DNA of 64,000 nucleotides from Acidobacteriota bacterium (lineage in GTDB: Bacteria; Acidobacteriota; Terriglobia; Bryobacterales; Bryobacteraceae), in the NCBI GenBank assembly GCA_016871155.1, contig VFZO01000001.1, positions 1 through 64,000 on the forward strand, read 5' to 3'. The notes beneath the pieces were generated by a model. That model did no database searches. It had not been told where the DNA came from and saw nothing but the letters and a program-made list of their open reading frames with translations. The first letter of the stretch is position 1; every line of letters begins with the position of its first letter. Made by a program: the position numbers and the translations under genes. This document shows positions 61,229 to 64,000 of the stretch, piece by piece.

Positions 61229-61232
61229 GGTG

Positions 61233-61622
61233 TTATTGCGCCTTTCTGATTGGAAGTCCCACGAGTTGCGGTCCGGCTGTCTCCGCCGCCGCATCGCGAA
61301 TGAGCAACGCCAGATGGTTGAACTCGCCGCGAAGCTCTTCAAACAGCGCCTGGCCGTCGCCGGTGAGAGTGTAATATTTGCGCGGCGGCCCGTGTTCGGA
61401 CTCTACCCATTCCGACGCAACCAGGCCGTCGCGATCCAGACGCGCGAGGATCGGGTATATCGTCCCCTCCTTCAGCGGAGGGCCTTCGCCCGTCGAAAGC
61501 GCCTTGATTAATGAGTAGCCGTAATGGCGGGTCCGGTAAAGCGCCGCCATGGCGGCCAGTTCCAGCAGGCCCTTTCGGATCTGGACCACTCGGCGGTCCT
61601 TGTTTTCTTCGGTATACGCCAC
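61233..61622 (-). CDS. PadR-family transcriptional regulator
   Basis: A 129-residue winged-helix regulator. The PadR domain covers about 15-95 (IRKGLLELAAMAALYRTRHYGYSLIKALS ... LKEGTIYPILARLDRDGLVASEWVESEHGPPRKYYTLTGDG). The start is a GTG (61622). Upstream on the minus strand lies ATAGTACATAG, which could include a PadR-type ATGT/ACAT half-site. It probably represses its own two-gene unit with the HAAS protein. Confidence 0.88.
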   Translation of the reverse strand: MAYTEENKDRRVVQIRKGLLELAAMAALYRTRHYGYSLIKALSTGEGPPLKEGTIYPILARLDRDGLVASEWVESEHGPPRKYYTLTGDGQALFEELRGEFNHLALLIRDAAAETAGPQLVGLPIRKAQ

Positions 61623-61671
61623 TCAGAGCAGTATACGTTACTTCTATGTACTATGTTCCGATGAATAGCAT

Positions 61672-63057
61672 TTATTTCTTCCCGAACGCGTACAACGCCT
61701 GCGCCGTGCGCAGATACAGCGTATCGTCCGCGATGGCCGGGGTGGCGTAGATCGGCTCGTCGAAGTCGTTGACAGACAAAGTTTCCCAGTCCTCGCCCGC
61801 CCTTAGAACCGCCGTCTTGCCTTTTTCGCTGCACAGGAAGATCTTGCCGTCGGCGGCCACCGGCGAAGCGTAGTAGCCGTCGATGGCGCCTTGCACACGG
61901 GCGGTTTTCTTGATTTCGCCGGTTTTGGCCGACATCGCCGTGACGATGCCACCGGTTTTCACGGTATACAGGACGCCATCCAGAACGAGGGGCGACGGCA
62001 CCTCCGGCACCATTCGCTGATGCTTCCAGACGACGTGCGTGTCCGTCAGGTCGCCGCGCGCGTCGCCAGGCCGGACGGCCATGGTCACGTTGTTCGCCTC
62101 CCGGCGTGCCCGGTAGAAGCCCCATTCGCGGCGATCCAGGCCGCCGTCTTTGTCCAAGTCGATGGCCGTCCAGCTGCCGCCGTGCCTCCAAGGTTCGGGT
62201 AACTCGGCGCTCTGCAGCTTTCCGTCCTTGTTGGCGTCGGCCGTGGCCGCGGCCTCCTCGAAGGCCGGGATCGGTTTAGCCTGGCCCGGATCGGCGCCAG
62301 GCGCCCAGCCGGTGGCGTAAATCGTATCGCCCTCGGCGACGGCCGAGGCCTTGATCTGCCAGGAAAGGCCGCGCACCGACCACCGCTCCCGGCCGGTCGC
62401 CACGTCGTAAGCGGCCAGAAGATAGGAGCCGGGGACTATGATCTGATCCCGGTACAGTGTCGCGGTGGCGAACCCGTGCACGACCGCTGGCCGGACCGTG
62501 CGCCACAGCTCACGGCCGGTATTCTTGTTCAAGGCCAGCAGATACGACTCCGAATCCTGATCGCACAGCAGAATCAGCGTCTCGCCGGCCAGGATCGGCG
62601 AGGCCGCCATACCGTGCAGATTGACGAAGGGTCCCAAGGGGACGCGCCAGCGCTCATCGCCGTCCGGACCGTAGGAGACCAGGCCGAATTCGCTGAAGAA
62701 GGCGTAGACGTTGGATCCGTCGGTGACCGGCGTGGGGCTGGCGGCGTTGTTCAGTTTGTGGCGGGCATCGGTCCTCGCCGGCTGCAGCGGACGCCGCCAC
62801 AGCACCTTGCCCGACGCGCGGTCCAGCTTCATCGTCAGAAGCCGGTTGTTCTCGTACCCCGTCAGGAACAGCGCGTCGCGCGTCAGCACAGGGGACGAAC
62901 TCCCCGCGGGAACCTCCACCCGCCAGCGGACGTTCTTGCTGGGGCCGATCTCCGCCGGCAGCGCCTGCGACACCGCGACACCCGAACCATTCGGGCCCCG
63001 GAACGAGGGCCACTCGGCTCCGGAGCAGACGCTCATTAGAATCCACGCGATGCGCAT
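61672..63057 (-). CDS. Exported PQQ-like beta-propeller protein with EF-hand insert
   Basis: A 461-residue exported propeller: signal-like N-terminus (1-14), then WPSFRGPNGSGVAVSQALP and repeated 'GKVLWRRPL', 'GDERWRVPL', 'GRELWRTV', 'TGRERWSV' units, the PQQ/BamB-like blades. Between blades, about residues 265-320, lies an insert with two calcium-binding-like loops (DANKDGKLQSAEL and DLDKDGGLDRREW). No PQQ-dehydrogenase catalytic residues were identified, so it is probably a structural or ligand-binding protein. Located between the PadR gene and a divergent TonB receptor gene. Confidence 0.85.
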   Translation of the reverse strand: MRIAWILMSVCSGAEWPSFRGPNGSGVAVSQALPAEIGPSKNVRWRVEVPAGSSSPVLTRDALFLTGYENNRLLTMKLDRASGKVLWRRPLQPARTDARHKLNNAASPTPVTDGSNVYAFFSEFGLVSYGPDGDERWRVPLGPFVNLHGMAASPILAGETLILLCDQDSESYLLALNKNTGRELWRTVRPAVVHGFATATLYRDQIIVPGSYLLAAYDVATGRERWSVRGLSWQIKASAVAEGDTIYATGWAPGADPGQAKPIPAFEEAAATADANKDGKLQSAELPEPWRHGGSWTAIDLDKDGGLDRREWGFYRARREANNVTMAVRPGDARGDLTDTHVVWKHQRMVPEVPSPLVLDGVLYTVKTGGIVTAMSAKTGEIKKTARVQGAIDGYYASPVAADGKIFLCSEKGKTAVLRAGEDWETLSVNDFDEPIYATPAIADDTLYLRTAQALYAFGKK

Positions 63058-63122
63058 CGCTGAAATTGTATCCTGCGCGGAGCGGAGAAATGGTGCATGC
63101 TGGGAGACAAGAAGGAGTCTTT

Positions 63123-64000
63123 ATGAAAGCAGTTCTCTCTACCGCGCTTTTCAGCGCGTTCTCCGTCGTTGCACAAATCCGCTCCGGCACGATTGTCGGC
63201 AAAGTGACCGACCCAACGGGCGCCCCCGCGCCCGGTGTTGAGATCGTCGTCCGGGAGATCAACACGAACTCGAATTTCACCGTCACCACGCCGGACTCGG
63301 GCGAGTATGTGGCGCCGTATCTTCAATTCGGCAACTACGAAGTGACGGCCCGCAAGGCCGGATTCAAGACCGCCTCGCGCAAAGGGATTGCGCTGACAAC
63401 GGCGCAGACGGCGCGCGTAGATATCGCGCTGGAGGTGGGCGCCGTGGAGACGTCAGTCTCCGTTACCGCCTCCGCTGTCGAGTTGCAGAGCGAATCCAGC
63501 CGCGTGACCAATGCCATCTCCGAGCAGGTGATCAAATCGATTCCGAACATCAACAACAACCCGCTCAACTACGCGGTGCTCCAACAGGGCGTTGTAGCCC
63601 GCGCGGCGATGAACGATACGCAGTCGGCCCAGAGTTTTGGGATCGGCACGGAAGGGCGGCGGACGTTCTCTAATTTCCAGGTGAACGGCGGCCAGGCGTT
63701 CGGCAACGATGTCCAACTCGATGGCGTGTCGATCCAGGCGTCGGCGTGGAACGAGGTGGCGGTGATGCCGAACACCGAAGGCGTGCAGGAGGTGAAAACG
63801 ACCATCAACAATATGTCCGCCGAGTACGGGCGCAGCCAGGGCACGGTGATCATAACGACCAAGAGCGGTACGAATCAGTTTCATGGTTCCGGCCAGTTCC
63901 GGCTCCGCAACGAGGCGTTGAACGCCAACCGTTTCGAGAACAACGCCAACCAGCCGTTCGTCCCCCGGCTGCCCTTCAAGCAGCAGGGCTACTCGGCGAC
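63123..64000 (+). CDS. Oar-like TonB-dependent receptor (5' part, cut by window end)
   Basis: The N-terminal 292 residues of a fifth receptor. ATG at 63123 has AAGGAG six bases upstream. Signal peptide 1-17 (ending VVAQ), CarboxypepD-like domain about 20-100 (GTIVGKVTDPTGAPAPGVEIVV ... GNYEVTARKAGFKT), plug with NFQVNGGQAFGNDVQLDGVS and TTKSGTNQFHGSGQFRLRN. The frame remains open to the last base of the window, so the barrel lies outside. Confidence 0.9.
   Translation, partial: MKAVLSTALFSAFSVVAQIRSGTIVGKVTDPTGAPAPGVEIVVREINTNSNFTVTTPDSGEYVAPYLQFGNYEVTARKAGFKTASRKGIALTTAQTARVDIALEVGAVETSVSVTASAVELQSESSRVTNAISEQVIKSIPNINNNPLNYAVLQQGVVARAAMNDTQSAQSFGIGTEGRRTFSNFQVNGGQAFGNDVQLDGVSIQASAWNEVAVMPNTEGVQEVKTTINNMSAEYGRSQGTVIITTKSGTNQFHGSGQFRLRNEALNANRFENNANQPFVPRLPFKQQGYSA

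Overview
The window looks like a chromosomal segment of an Acidobacteriota bacterium of the Bryobacterales/Solibacter type. It is GC-rich, and almost every gene reads as a secreted, outer-membrane or regulatory protein. Two taxon-typical markers stand out: five large Oar-like TonB-dependent receptors (one cut by the window end), and an Ig-repeat protein whose C-terminus has the 'NGAS.....PG.IVTLFG' hallmark of the Solibacter-type C-terminal domain (TIGR03437). A PEP-CTERM protein, several secreted beta-propellers, a DUF1080 protein and a PadR/HAAS pair fit the same lineage. No rRNA, tRNA, CRISPR array, integrase, transposase or prophage gene was recognised, so this looks like ordinary chromosome rather than an island.

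Layout. 0.2-1.8 kb: lactate permease. 1.8-6.4 kb: a possible metal-related cluster (Cys-rich small protein, TonB receptor, BNR protein with a CPCC motif). 6.5-13.1 kb: Ig-repeat protein, then two convergent, 3'-overlapping fusion genes that each carry the same kind of BNR propeller, one joined to an FAD oxidoreductase and the other to an alpha/beta hydrolase. 13.2-17.4 kb: TonB receptor and PEP-CTERM protein. 17.5-20.2 kb: SurA-like chaperone, YhaM-like nuclease and BlaI-type repressor, all on the minus strand. 20.3-25.6 kb: orphan ImuA/RecA-like protein, NarX/NarL-type two-component pair, SulP transporter with a universal stress protein. 25.6-36.8 kb: secreted enzymes and propellers (YncE/phosphoesterase fusion, NIPSNAP, serine hydrolase, NHL protein, HupE/UreJ protein, PaiB, DUF1080 with aldo/keto reductase, lipoprotein, SnoaL-like, SMP-30). 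36.8-39.3 kb: a receptor-like barrel without the usual N-terminus. 39.5-45.5 kb: VOC protein, the nitrogen-control operon amtB-glnB-glnD and a divergent porin. 45.6-50.0 kb: histidine kinase coupled to a lipoprotein propeller, then an ECF sigma factor, its anti-sigma factor, and rsmA (ksgA), which seems to start at CTG. 50.0-55.2 kb: carbamoyltransferase, metallophosphoesterase, a cytochrome c/copper-monooxygenase-like fusion and a conserved unknown. 55.2-64.0 kb: ABC exporter with a probable permease frameshift, TonB receptor, PadR/HAAS pair, PQQ-type propeller and the start of a fifth receptor.

Regulatory signals read directly from the sequence: an 18-base motif shared at 17 positions between the promoter region of the PEP-CTERM gene (beside the BlaI-type gene) and that of the metallophosphoesterase gene; an RpoE-like promoter (GGAACTT-N16-TCCAA) upstream of the ECF sigma gene; three good intrinsic terminators; and several start codons so close to a -10-like box that the mRNAs may be leaderless. 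Functions come from recognising motifs and families by eye; no database search was run.
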